A stretch of DNA of 47,582 bases from Nostocales cyanobacterium LEGE 11386 (lineage in GTDB: Bacteria > Cyanobacteriota > Cyanobacteriia > Cyanobacteriales > Nostocaceae). The notes under the pieces were generated by a model that saw nothing but the letters and a program-made list of their open reading frames with translations, was not told the DNA's origin and did no database searches. The position numbers were made by a program, and so were the translations under genes. Below are positions 34,399 through 43,283 of this stretch, piece after piece (position 1 is the first letter of the stretch; the number at the start of each line of letters is the position of its first letter). The stretch is taken from assembly GCA_015207155.1 (NCBI GenBank), contig JADEXK010000046.1, positions 1 through 47,582 on the forward strand. The letters are read 5' to 3'.

Positions 34399-37221
34399 AT
34401 GAATAGAGTAACTTTTTATCTAATTTTGTTGCATGGTTTGTTTTTGGGAATACCAACAGCTAGCGCTAAGTCGCTGGAAAGTTCTGCAAAGGTGTGGGTG
34501 ATTAATCAGAACCAACAAGTACAAAATAAACCTTTTGCTTGGGTAGTTAAAAATACAAACGCAGCAGGACAGCAACCATTTTTACAAACTGATAAATCCG
34601 CAAATAAGTCTAATAATAGTGAGAAACCATCAGATCATGAGCTAGAGCCGTTTAACGAAGTAATTAAAGATACTGAAAATTTAACAGGCTTATTCAATCT
34701 CTATCACAATAAAGAAAAGCATAAAATTTATTTAGAAATTAAACCAGAGCAGCTCAATCAAAATTACCTAGCTACGACAACACTGGAATCAGGAATTGGT
34801 GAACGCGGTATTTACAGTGGGATGCCTTTGCAGGATTTTTTGTTTTATTTCCAACGAGTGGGTAATAATATACATTTTGTGGTTCGTAATGTGAATTTTC
34901 GCACCAGGGAAGGAGATCCGCAAGCGCGATCGCTAGCCCGGTCTTTTAGCGATTCTGTTCTTTACACCATTGCTATTAAAAGCATTCATCCAGAACGCAA
35001 AACTATTCTCATCGATTTGGGTGATTTGCTACTGGCAGATTTAGCTGGACTATCTTTGAGTTTGGGGCTTTCCTTAAGTACAGACCAATCTTATTTTGGT
35101 AATGCCAAAGCCTTTCCCCACAACTTAGAAGTTGAATCAGTTTTAAATTTCTCTAGTGGCGATAGTGATAGCAGCAGCGAGAGTGAAATGCAGCATTTCG
35201 AGGCACTTGCTGACAGCCGAGGTTTCACCCTGAGAGTTCACTACAGCCTTTCTCAACTACCAAATAACAATTACCGTCCGCGTTTGGCTGATGAACGTGT
35301 AGGCTATTTTATCACTGCCTACCAAGATTTAACCAAAGACGATCGCGGTGATCCTTTTGTCCGCTACATCAATCGCTGGCATTTGGTAAAACAAGACCCC
35401 CAAGCAGCAATATCTCCGCCTCAAAAACAGATTGTGTTCTGGGTTGATAATGCCGTGCCTTTTGAGTACCGCGATGCCATTAAAGAAGGTGTACTGATGT
35501 GGAATCAAGCCTTTGAAAAAGCGGGATTTAAAGAGGCGATCGCAGTTCAGCAAATGCCGAATAATGCTACATGGGACCCGGCTGATATCCGTTACAACAC
35601 AATTCGTTGGATTAACACAATAGATGGTTATTTTGCTATGGGGCCATCTCGTGTTAACCCCTTAACTGGGGAAATTTTGGACGCAGACATTCTTGTTGAT
35701 GCCAGTTTTGTGCGTGTACTCAAGAGTGAATATCGCAAAATTGTCCAACCCAACCAAAAATCAAACCGCACTTCCTTATCGGCGTGGGTACAAAATCGCT
35801 TTCTTTGCACTCATAGTTCAGCCCCGAAAGTTAATGACAATTCCCACAAGCCTCAGGGATTGTTGAACCGTCTATCTAAACTAGCTGGTGAGTATGATTT
35901 ATGTTACGGCATGGAAGCTGCTAATCAATTTGCCTATGGTTCTCTGGCGATGTCACTGCTGCAAGACACTCCACCCAGCCAAGACCAAATGAAAAAGTAT
36001 ATTCACCAGTATTTACGCTTAATTATTGCTCACGAAGTTGGACATACTTTAGGTTTACGTCATAACTTCCGGGGTAGTACCCTACTATCACCAGAGGAGA
36101 TGAACAATCCAAAAGTTACCCAAAATCGAGGGATGACGACCTCAGTTATGGATTATCTTCCCCCCAACATTGCTCCTCAAGGGACAAAACAGGGTGATTA
36201 TTTTCCTAGTATGGTAGGAGCATATGATCAGTGGGCAATTCAATATGGTTACATATCCACTGGTGCTAAAACTCCCATAGCTGAAAAACCAATTTTGCAG
36301 GAAATTGCTAGTAAATCTGACAAACCAGAGTTGAGTTATTCCACAGATGAGGATATTTATGACCTCGACCCAACTGCCGATGCTTGGGATAATAGTAATA
36401 ATGTGTTGCTTTACTCACAGTGGCAATTAGATAATTCGCGGTTGATGTGGGAACGTCTCAACAAACGCTATCCCATGACTGGCGAAAGTTACAGCGATTT
36501 GAGTGAACGTTTTAGCACAGTTTTAGGTAACTATTTTCAGCACGTATACTATGCCAGTAAGTACAAGTACATTGGTGGGCAGTCATTTTACCGACTTCAC
36601 GCTAGTGAGAAACCGCGCCGATTACCATTTGCACCAGTCAGTATCGAAAAACAACGTCAGGCATTAAAGACGCTACAAAAATATGTGTTTGCTGAAGATG
36701 CCATGAATTTCTCTCCAGAACTACTGAATAAATTAGCACCCTCTCGTTGGTGGCATTGGGGAAGTTATCCTCGGATTGGTCGTTTAGATTATCCAATTCA
36801 TGATTTAGTTTTATTCATGCAGGGTGGGGTTTTGAGGGATTTACTCTCAGGCGATCGCCTCTCCCGAATTAAGGATATTGAACTCAAAACTCAACCAGGG
36901 GAAGCACTGACAATGCCTGAACTTTTTAATACTTTACAAACTGGTATTTGGACAGAGGTCATCAAACCAAAAACTAGATCACTAAAAATTAACAGTTTAC
37001 GGCGGGGCTTACAGCGTGAATACCTGGATATATTGATTGCTATGGTGTTACGCAAAGAACAAGTACCAGAAGATGCTCGTACTTTGGCTTGGTATAACCT
37101 TAGACAACTACGTGACAAACTCAAGCAGACATCTTCTCAAGATGATTACACTAAAGCGCACTTACTAGAAACCCGCGATCGCATTGAGAAAGCCTTAAAT
37201 GCCCCGTTGCAGGGGTTTTAA
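34399..37221 (+). CDS. Secreted zinc-dependent metalloprotease (DUF5117/DUF5118/DUF4953 type)
   Basis: 940 residues from ATG 34399, chosen because it opens a clear signal peptide (VTFYLILLHGLFLGIPTASA) whereas the upstream extension is repeat DNA. The zinc site is HEVGHTLGLRH at 545-555 (HExxHxxGxxH, metzincin-like). Around it: VFWVDNAVPFEYRDAIKEGV near 350 (typical of the family) and a conserved SVMDYLPPN Met-turn-like segment near 583. The family is found in Bacteroidetes, cyanobacteria and Proteobacteria; targets unknown. Probably periplasmic or outer-surface. Confidence 0.9.
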   Translation: MNRVTFYLILLHGLFLGIPTASAKSLESSAKVWVINQNQQVQNKPFAWVVKNTNAAGQQPFLQTDKSANKSNNSEKPSDHELEPFNEVIKDTENLTGLFNLYHNKEKHKIYLEIKPEQLNQNYLATTTLESGIGERGIYSGMPLQDFLFYFQRVGNNIHFVVRNVNFRTREGDPQARSLARSFSDSVLYTIAIKSIHPERKTILIDLGDLLLADLAGLSLSLGLSLSTDQSYFGNAKAFPHNLEVESVLNFSSGDSDSSSESEMQHFEALADSRGFTLRVHYSLSQLPNNNYRPRLADERVGYFITAYQDLTKDDRGDPFVRYINRWHLVKQDPQAAISPPQKQIVFWVDNAVPFEYRDAIKEGVLMWNQAFEKAGFKEAIAVQQMPNNATWDPADIRYNTIRWINTIDGYFAMGPSRVNPLTGEILDADILVDASFVRVLKSEYRKIVQPNQKSNRTSLSAWVQNRFLCTHSSAPKVNDNSHKPQGLLNRLSKLAGEYDLCYGMEAANQFAYGSLAMSLLQDTPPSQDQMKKYIHQYLRLIIAHEVGHTLGLRHNFRGSTLLSPEEMNNPKVTQNRGMTTSVMDYLPPNIAPQGTKQGDYFPSMVGAYDQWAIQYGYISTGAKTPIAEKPILQEIASKSDKPELSYSTDEDIYDLDPTADAWDNSNNVLLYSQWQLDNSRLMWERLNKRYPMTGESYSDLSERFSTVLGNYFQHVYYASKYKYIGGQSFYRLHASEKPRRLPFAPVSIEKQRQALKTLQKYVFAEDAMNFSPELLNKLAPSRWWHWGSYPRIGRLDYPIHDLVLFMQGGVLRDLLSGDRLSRIKDIELKTQPGEALTMPELFNTLQTGIWTEVIKPKTRSLKINSLRRGLQREYLDILIAMVLRKEQVPEDARTLAWYNLRQLRDKLKQTSSQDDYTKAHLLETRDRIEKALNAPLQGF

Positions 37222-37222
37222 A

Positions 37223-37331
37223 AGTGCTGAGTGCTGTAAAGCCCTGCGAGCATGGCTACGCTTAGAGCGGTAGCGGGGCGTAAAGCCCTGCGGGCATAGC
37301 TGCGCTTATAGCCCGTGCTAAGTGCTGAGTG
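37223..37331. repeat. Nested repeat: heptamer array split by a tandem 33-bp unit
   Basis: AGTGCTG x2 (37223-37236) and AGTGCTGAGTG (37321-37331) flank two copies of a 33-bp unit starting GTAAAGCCCTGCG (37236-37268 and 37280-37312; 29 of 33 identical, period 44). It looks like a repeat unit that inserted into a heptamer array and was duplicated. Confidence 0.75.
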
Positions 37332-37402
37332 GGGGACAAGGGGAATAACTAATGCCCTATTCCCCATGCCCCATGCCCATTAGCAGCAAATATACTAAAA
37401 GC

Positions 37403-38839
37403 ATGACACATACTATTCAACCATTAACTCGGAAAGCTTGGGCTGGTGCGATCGCGGAACCAGCGAAGGAATTTCCTGTGACTCAATTGCCAATCCTTGC
37501 GGGTAAAGTTCCTGATGGCTTGCGCGGTACACTATATCGCAATGGGCCTGGACGGCTAGAACGTGGTGGTATCCATGCAGGACACTGGTTTGATGGCGAT
37601 GGGGCAGTACTGGCGGTTAATTTTACCGATGCAGGTGTGACTGCACTTTATCGTTATGTGCAAACTGCTGGCTATCAAGAAGAAGCCGCAGCAGGTAAAT
37701 TGCTTTACGGTAATTACGGTATGACAGCACCAGGGCCAATTTGGAATCAATGGCTTAAACCAGTTAAAAATGCGGCTAATACTTCGGTGCTGGCTTTACC
37801 TGATAAATTGCTGGCACTTTGGGAAGGTGCTAATCCCCATGCTCTTGACCTGGAAACTTTAGAAACGTGGGGTTTAGATAATTTAGATGGTCTGAGACAG
37901 GGATTACCCTATTCGGCACATCCCAAAGTTGATTACCAAACTAAAGAGATTTTTAACTTTGGTATCAGTGTTGCATTCAACGCCACGCTAAATGTTTACA
38001 AAAGTGACTTTACTGGCAAGATTATCCAAAAAGCCCAGTTCACACTAGAGGGTGTTCCCCTCATACATGATTTTGTTTTGGCAGGACAATATCTGATATT
38101 TTTTGCTCCTGCGGTGCGCTTAAATCTTTTCCCTGCCCTTGTAGGTATCAGCAGTTACAGTGGTTCACTGGAGTGGCAGCCTCAAGCGGGAACTCAGATT
38201 GTGGTGATTGACCGCGAAACTCTATCTTTGGTGAGTCGTGGAGAAACTGAACCTTGGTTTCAATGGCATTTTGCCAATGGTTATGTGGATGCTAATAATT
38301 TAGTAGTTGTAGATATTGCTCGATATCAAGACTTTCAAACAAATCAATATCTCCAGGAAGTAGCTACAGGAGAAACTCATACCCCAGCAAAATGCACACT
38401 AACGCGAGTTCATCTTCAGCCCCAAACAGGTAAAATCACATCGATTCAGCAACTCTGCGACAGAAGTTGTGAATTTCCCAATGTACCGCCGCAAAATTTG
38501 GGACAAGTTTCGCGTTACACATATATGTCTCTATTCCGCCAAGGAACAGATATTAGTCAAGAACTATTAAACGCGATCGCTCGTTTCGACCACAATACTG
38601 AAACTCTCACCGAAGCAGACTTAGGAGAAAATCGCTATCCTAGCGAACCTCTACCTGTGCAAGATACCCAAAACCCTCACCAAAGTTGGGTTTTAACAGT
38701 AATTTACGATGGTAATTCTCATAGTAGCGAAGTTTGGGTATTTGATAGCGATCGCCTAGATGAAAAACCGGTTTGCAGGCTAGGATTACCTAGCGTTATT
38801 CCCCACAGTTTCCACGGTAACTGGAAAGTAGTGCAATAA
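37403..38839 (+). CDS. Carotenoid oxygenase (apocarotenoid cleavage family)
   Basis: 478 residues from ATG 37403; the upstream in-frame start at 37352 runs through repeat DNA. Fe(II)-dependent seven-bladed propeller of the RPE65/CCD/ACO family: GTLYRNGPGRLERGG and GHWFDGDGAV near the N-terminus. Iron-ligand histidines H173 (SAHPK), H222 (LIHDF), H289 (WHFANG) and H471 (SFHGNW) fit the four-His set. Cleaves carotenoids or apocarotenals; the exact product is not predictable. Unknown localisation. Followed by a terminator. Confidence 0.92.
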   Translation: MTHTIQPLTRKAWAGAIAEPAKEFPVTQLPILAGKVPDGLRGTLYRNGPGRLERGGIHAGHWFDGDGAVLAVNFTDAGVTALYRYVQTAGYQEEAAAGKLLYGNYGMTAPGPIWNQWLKPVKNAANTSVLALPDKLLALWEGANPHALDLETLETWGLDNLDGLRQGLPYSAHPKVDYQTKEIFNFGISVAFNATLNVYKSDFTGKIIQKAQFTLEGVPLIHDFVLAGQYLIFFAPAVRLNLFPALVGISSYSGSLEWQPQAGTQIVVIDRETLSLVSRGETEPWFQWHFANGYVDANNLVVVDIARYQDFQTNQYLQEVATGETHTPAKCTLTRVHLQPQTGKITSIQQLCDRSCEFPNVPPQNLGQVSRYTYMSLFRQGTDISQELLNAIARFDHNTETLTEADLGENRYPSEPLPVQDTQNPHQSWVLTVIYDGNSHSSEVWVFDSDRLDEKPVCRLGLPSVIPHSFHGNWKVVQ

Positions 38840-38854
38840 AAAAAGTTTTTAGTC

Positions 38855-38881
38855 AGGGCTTTAGCTCTTAAAGCCCTTATT
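38855..38881 (+). terminator. Hairpin terminator after the carotenoid oxygenase gene
   Basis: AGGGCTTTA and TAAAGCCCT form a 9-bp stem with a 5-nt loop (38855-38877), then TATTT. It starts 16 nt after the stop codon. Confidence 0.75.
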
Positions 38882-38889
38882 TAACGTGA

Positions 38890-39012
38890 ATTCGATGAAC
38901 CTCACCCCAACCCCTCTCCGCGCCGGAGAGGGGCTGAAAATACCACGAAAAATTAGGCTTTTAAAGCCTCTCTCCTGGCAGGGGAGAGGTTTTGAGAGGG
39001 GTTTTTGATATT
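38890..39012. repeat. Dispersed G/C-rich palindromic repeat pair
   Basis: CCCCTCTCCG and CGGAGAGGGG (38911-38933) form a perfect 10-bp hairpin with a 3-nt loop; about 40 nt later a second palindrome of CCTCTCTCC/GGGGAGAGG type follows, then GAGAGGGGTTTTT. This 'CCTCACCCC..CCCTCTCC' composite is a well-known repeat type of Nostocales genomes. Confidence 0.8.
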
Positions 39013-39136
39013 TGTCGAACTCACGTTTTTTTAGAAAAGAAAGACTCAAAGCTTGATGAAATCAAAGTTTCAGAGTTTCATCTCGATTATTGTTTTCCGG
39101 AAGTGATAAAACAGGGTTAAATTAACCGAAACACAT

Positions 39137-39499
39137 ATGAAAAACCTCGCACCAAACATTTTTCGGCAGAGACTGCTCATTGAAGGTTTTTACACTATTG
39201 ATTTAGACAAGGAGGTATTGGAAAAATATCTTATCAATGTTGCAGCACATCTAAATCTTCGGACGTATGGTGAGCCTATCATTTTTGTGCCTGCTTCAGG
39301 TATGGGTAAGGAAGAAAACTCAGGATATGATGCCTTTGTACCTCTGATTGATTCTGGGATTTCAGCATATATTTGGAGTAACGCCAAGTTTTTCTCGATA
39401 GTGATTTATACCTGTAAAGGTTTTGATCAGCAAGGAGCTATTGAATTTACACGTGAGTATTTTGCTGTGTCTGATGAGGTAGCCAGTGCTTCATTCTAA
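39137..39499 (+). CDS. S-adenosylmethionine decarboxylase-like protein with altered processing site
   Basis: 120 residues. It follows the SpeD fold order: RQRLLIEGFYTID, helix EKYLINVAAHLNL, the strand IIFVPASG, then the motif around residues 72-80 (DSGISAYIW) aligning with the SpeD pyruvoyl motif ESHISIHTW; and the FSIVIYTC strand aligned with the catalytic Cys region VDVFTC (here C93). The Ser (S73) that becomes pyruvoyl is kept but the following His is Gly and the second His is Tyr. The length is near SpeD's 120-130. Activity is doubtful; it may be a divergent decarboxylase or an inactive paralogue. No polyamine genes are nearby. Confidence 0.55.
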   Translation: MKNLAPNIFRQRLLIEGFYTIDLDKEVLEKYLINVAAHLNLRTYGEPIIFVPASGMGKEENSGYDAFVPLIDSGISAYIWSNAKFFSIVIYTCKGFDQQGAIEFTREYFAVSDEVASASF

Positions 39500-39734
39500 A
39501 ATAAGCAGATTAACACTGCATTAGAGAGGATGAGAATATTAGTAAAACTCATTGGTTATCTACTACCTCTCAACACTAAAATAAGAAACCCAATTAAGTA
39601 AAAATTTTGTTACTTAGCTCAAAAGTTCTATTTATTAAGATTTGACTATAGCCAATGCTGCGAAACTTCCTTGCGCGGTCGCATCTCTTTCAAGATACAA
39701 AAAAGTTTTTCATCTATGGCCAGGGCTGAGAAAA

Positions 39735-39974
39735 TTACCAGGTTGGGTCACTGTATAAATTGATCGTCATTTCTGGTTGTCCTGGGGGAACTGCGGAAAT
39801 ACAAGCGCGGATAACTTCGCCATCTTCAAGTTCTACTGTGCAAGCGTGACAAGACCCCATGAGACAACCAGTGGGAATAAATACCCCAGCCCGTTCAGCT
39901 ACATCCAAAAGGGCTTCTCCCACTTCGGCATCTACAGTAATATCATCTGGCAAAAAGCGGACACGAATACTCAT
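39735..39974 (-). CDS. Short 2Fe-2S ferredoxin
   Basis: 79 residues with a plant-type beta-grasp fold. Cysteines C37, C42, C45 (GCLMGSCHAC, C-x4-C-x2-C) and C58 bind the cluster. The last spacing is only 12 residues, whereas PetF has about 29, so this belongs to the short bacterial/cyanobacterial group rather than PetF. Downstream of cobQ with a 15-nt gap in the same direction, so probably co-transcribed. It may deliver electrons to a cobalamin-related or other redox step; that is inference. Confidence 0.85.
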   Translation of the reverse strand: MSIRVRFLPDDITVDAEVGEALLDVAERAGVFIPTGCLMGSCHACTVELEDGEVIRACISAVPPGQPEMTINLYSDPTW

Positions 39975-39989
39975 GAAACACTAGTTTAG

Positions 39990-41465
39990 CTAAGACAAAA
40001 AAGGCGTTAAATCCAAGTGATTTTCAATTTCAGTGGCGAGGGAGTCTAAAATCTGTTCTCGCTGTTCTCGGTAGTTGGCAACACCAGTTGGCAAAGATTT
40101 TAAACCTCGTTGTTGACGCAGGCGATTTAACCAAGCGCGCCGCCAAGGGCCATTGTCAAACAGCCCGTGGAGATATGTACCCCAAACGGATTGACAGCTA
40201 TCCACTAAACCTAAATTAACATCATCAAATAAAGGTTGGTAAGCTTGGCTATCTCCTTGTTGTTCGATGCGCGATCGCCCTTGGTGGATTTCAAAGCCAT
40301 TCACTGGTAAACCCATCTGGGGATAATTCGAGCTAACTTGGCGCTGGCGGGCAATTTTTTGTCCTGTAATTACAGTTCTAATGGGTAGGAGATTTAATCC
40401 TTGAAATCTGCCTGCTTGTCCTTCTACTCCTTCAGGATCGGCGATCATTTGCCCCAGCATTTGGAAGCCACCACAAATACCCAAGACTGTACCACCAGAA
40501 GCGGCATAATGTTGAATCGCTTCTGCCATCCCGGTTTTTTGCAGTAGTAGTAAATCAGTGATTGTGGTTTTCGTCCCTGGGATAATTACGGCATCGGGAT
40601 GTCCTAAATCTTGCTTGGGGCTAAGGAATTTTACTGACACCGTTGGTTCTGATTCCAAGGGGTCAAAGTCGGTAAAGTTGGCAATTCTAGGTAAACGAAT
40701 AACGGCGATATTCAGGTCAGTGTTGGATTTGTAAGATTTACGTTCCAACAGATCAAGGGAATCTTCTGCGGGAAATACTTCTTGAAAATAAGGTATAACA
40801 CCAACAACGGGGATACCAATACGTTCTTCCAACCATTTTATCCCCGGTTCCAAGAGCGATCGCTGTCCTCGGAATTTGTTAATTACTATACCTTTAATTA
40901 ATTCGCGTTCGTCTGGTTCTAGTAACTCTAGAGTCCCGACTACATGGGCAAAAGCTCCACCACGATCAATATCAACTACTAATATTGTTGGTGCATTTAA
41001 ATACTTGGCTATTCGCATATTAGTCAAGTCGCGGTGCTTGAGATTAATCTCCGCCGGACTACCTGCGCCTTCACAGACTAGCAAATCAAATTCTGTGGAT
41101 AAATGTTTCAAAGATTCTTCAATTGCTTGCCAACCCAAATCAAAATATTGTTCGTAATAATCTGAAGCTCTAACTTTGCCTACAGGTCTACCTTTGATAA
41201 TGACTTGGGATGTCATATCCCCTTGGGGTTTGAGTAAAATTGGGTTCATTTCTACCCAGGGAACAACACCTGCGGCCCAAGCCTGTACTGCTTGAGCATA
41301 GCCAATTTCTCCCCCATTGGCAGTGACATAAGCATTCAAAGCCATATTTTGACCTTTGAAGGGAGCCACTCGCCAACCACGCCGCGACAAAATGCGACAA
41401 ATAGCTGTAGTAATCAGTGATTTCCCTGCGTGGGATGTTGTTCCCACTACCATAATTGCTTTCAT
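39990..41465 (-). CDS. cobQ: Cobyric acid synthase
   Basis: 491 residues. Glutamine-dependent amidation of adenosylcobyrinic a,c-diamide to cobyric acid, late in cobalamin synthesis. N-terminal ATPase domain (P-loop-like GTTSHAGKSLI at 7-17; PFKGQNMALNAYVT near 37) and C-terminal class-I glutamine amidotransferase domain (GICGGFQMLG with the nucleophile Cys near 331; catalytic His in YLHGLF near 432). Usual length for the family. The ferredoxin gene follows immediately downstream. No other cob genes are in the window. Confidence 0.95.
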   Translation of the reverse strand: MKAIMVVGTTSHAGKSLITTAICRILSRRGWRVAPFKGQNMALNAYVTANGGEIGYAQAVQAWAAGVVPWVEMNPILLKPQGDMTSQVIIKGRPVGKVRASDYYEQYFDLGWQAIEESLKHLSTEFDLLVCEGAGSPAEINLKHRDLTNMRIAKYLNAPTILVVDIDRGGAFAHVVGTLELLEPDERELIKGIVINKFRGQRSLLEPGIKWLEERIGIPVVGVIPYFQEVFPAEDSLDLLERKSYKSNTDLNIAVIRLPRIANFTDFDPLESEPTVSVKFLSPKQDLGHPDAVIIPGTKTTITDLLLLQKTGMAEAIQHYAASGGTVLGICGGFQMLGQMIADPEGVEGQAGRFQGLNLLPIRTVITGQKIARQRQVSSNYPQMGLPVNGFEIHQGRSRIEQQGDSQAYQPLFDDVNLGLVDSCQSVWGTYLHGLFDNGPWRRAWLNRLRQQRGLKSLPTGVANYREQREQILDSLATEIENHLDLTPFLS

Positions 41466-41812
41466 AGGTCACTATCAATTTTTCAAGTCAGGGGTAAACG
41501 GTAATATGGCAATCTGCTCGTCAACAGTTATAGCCGTAGTTACATAGGTTAGGACAGTGTTAATTGCTCAAAGCTTTGAAGCAACTGGGTTTGTACTCAG
41601 CACTCAGCACTCAGCACTCAGCACTTTGCTATAGAAAGCCGTGAAGCTGTGTCCCGGAAACAAGATAGACCTCATCATCTTTTCTATCACCTTTACCAAA
41701 ACCTCATAAATCAGTTAGATAATCATGGTAAAGACTTTATTAAGAGGTGTGATGGTTCTCCGTATATATTGTTCCCGTTGACTACCTCATCCTAACTCTG
41801 GGGTTTTTGATT
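41466..41812. other. Intergenic region with an AGTGCTG-family heptamer array
   Basis: 347 nt upstream of cobQ (leftward). The array ACTCAGC is repeated 4.5 times (41595-41625). No gene seen. Confidence 0.6.
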
Positions 41813-42217
41813 CTAGAAAGGTAGTCTGAACCAGTAAATCACCGCATTATACAAGCGATCGCGCCATGAAGGAGTAGGCCAATTTTTTCCCTGGTATTGT
41901 TCTAGTAGCTGGTGACCTAGAGGAGTGAGGCGAAAACTATCCGTAATTCCTTGGCCGTCAACTTCTCGCCGCAGCACACCGACTTGGATCAGCCAGCCCA
42001 AAGCATTATCGCACGCCAATTCTGACAAAGGGCGTTTAGTGTAGCCATGCATAACACCATTTTCTAAGGCGATCGCCCCCAATGGCACACTCTGGTGACG
42101 CATTGCTGCAAACAAAGCAATATTAAAGGGAGAACAGACAAGCGATCGTTCAGCTCTTTCTACTGTGCTACGGGTATAGGAAAATGTTTTTGGGTTTTGA
42201 GAATTCACAGTAGGCAT
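41813..42217 (-). CDS. Npun_F0494 family protein
   Basis: 134 residues from ATG 42217; the longer frame (to 42247) is made of heptamer repeat DNA and is unlikely to be part of the protein. Residues 15-60 (STVERAERSLVCSPFNIALF) match the name-giving family; a winged-helix-like pattern (ACDNALGWLIQVGVLRREV, then FRLTPLG) suggests DNA binding. Function unknown. Confidence 0.7.
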   Translation of the reverse strand: MPTVNSQNPKTFSYTRSTVERAERSLVCSPFNIALFAAMRHQSVPLGAIALENGVMHGYTKRPLSELACDNALGWLIQVGVLRREVDGQGITDSFRLTPLGHQLLEQYQGKNWPTPSWRDRLYNAVIYWFRLPF

Positions 42218-42225
42218 TTTGGATT

Positions 42226-42278
42226 TTGGGCATTGGGTATTGGGCATTGGGCATTGGGCATTGGGTATTGGGCATTGG
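42226..42278. repeat. Heptanucleotide array TTGGG(C/T)A
   Basis: Seven copies of TTGGGCA/TTGGGTA plus TTGG in tandem, immediately upstream of the Npun_F0494 family start codon. Confidence 0.95.
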
Positions 42279-42374
42279 TTTAATTTTCCCAGTCCCTATT
42301 CCCAGGTTCTTTGGTAAATTATTTAATTATTGTAAAATTTCAAAGTCATCAATCTAAAACAGGAAAGGGTCATT

Positions 42375-42812
42375 ATGCCTCTAGCAGTTGGTACGGATGC
42401 ACCTGCATTTACCGTTAAAGATACTAACGGCAATACCGTTTCGTTATCTGATTTTGCTGGGAAGACAGTTGTTTTATATTTCTACCCCAAAGATGACACC
42501 CCAGGCTGCACTAAACAAGCTTGTAGCTTCCGGGATGCCCAACCTGATTATCAAGGTAAAGATGTTGTCGTGTTGGGAGTCAGTGCAGATGATGAAGCTT
42601 CTCATCAGGCATTCACCCAAAAATATAATCTCAATTTTCCTCTACTAGCTGACACCAACCAAAGTTTAATCAAAGCTTACGATGTTGATGGTGGTGGTTA
42701 TGCTAAACGCGTCACTTACGTAATTGACCCTAATGGCAAAATTGTTCATGTTGATGCCAGCGTGAACACCACTACCCATGCTAGTGATGTTTTAGCTGCA
42801 CTAGGTCTGTAG
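42375..42812 (+). CDS. bcp: Thioredoxin-dependent thiol peroxidase, BCP/Prx-Q type
   Basis: 145 residues. Reduces hydrogen peroxide and alkyl peroxides using thioredoxin. The motif YFYPKDDTPGCTKQACSF has the peroxidatic C45 and the resolving C50 five residues on, the 2-Cys Prx-Q arrangement. Length is usual. Cytosolic. Start ATG 42375 with GGAAAGG ribosome site. A terminator follows. Confidence 0.95.
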   Translation: MPLAVGTDAPAFTVKDTNGNTVSLSDFAGKTVVLYFYPKDDTPGCTKQACSFRDAQPDYQGKDVVVLGVSADDEASHQAFTQKYNLNFPLLADTNQSLIKAYDVDGGGYAKRVTYVIDPNGKIVHVDASVNTTTHASDVLAALGL

Positions 42813-42832
42813 TTTTTAGTTATTTTGCTTGA

Positions 42833-42869
42833 CCTCAACTTTCATCCTTAAGGTGAGAGTTGAGGTTTT
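42833..42869 (+). terminator. Rho-independent-like terminator of the peroxiredoxin gene
   Basis: CCTCAACT and AGTTGAGG form the outer 8 bp (continued by TCA/TGA after one mismatch), followed by TTTT. It also lies 11 nt beyond the stop of the convergent signal-peptide gene. Confidence 0.75.
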
Positions 42870-42879
42870 GAGTTGAAAT

Positions 42880-43239
42880 CTAAGGCAATTGAGTTTCTTC
42901 AGGTGCACTCGATGGCGAATTTGTATTTAACTTCTGCTGTCTTTCTTCATAAGCTTTTTGTTGTGCGGCTCTGAATCTTTCTGCTTCTGAGTTCAGTTGT
43001 TCTTGCTGTTGAGAAGGATTCCAGTTAATATTGCCAAAATTCGCCTGATGAATTAGGTCAAATACATTCAAATCACCGGAATCCGGACGAGCAAACGGAT
43101 CAGTATTTTGGTTTGTACCACGATCCACTGAATTGTTGAATTGAGCCAAGCTTGGTTGAGTTATGAATAAAGAAGCAAGGCTAATTCCTACTGCGGTGGC
43201 GACAGAAAGTGTAGTCACAGGGGAAAATGATGTTTTCAT
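42880..43239 (-). CDS. Secreted small hypothetical protein
   Basis: 119 residues. A signal peptide (about 1-32, ending SLA-QFNN) leads to an Asn/Gln/Ser-rich mature part with helix-forming SEAERFRAAQQKAYEERQQK near 88-108. No cysteine. Probably periplasmic. No recognised family; conserved-looking in layout with other cyanobacterial secreted proteins. Confidence 0.65.
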   Translation of the reverse strand: MKTSFSPVTTLSVATAVGISLASLFITQPSLAQFNNSVDRGTNQNTDPFARPDSGDLNVFDLIHQANFGNINWNPSQQQEQLNSEAERFRAAQQKAYEERQQKLNTNSPSSAPEETQLP

Positions 43240-43283
43240 GGAGTTTTAACCCTTAAATTGCTTTAACCAATCAAGTTTTCATT

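Noticed and set aside
37222..41640. CRISPR-like arrays among the tandem repeats
   Set aside because: Repeats are 7-8 nt units in direct tandem or two copies of 33 bp without unique spacers of regular length; no cas genes.
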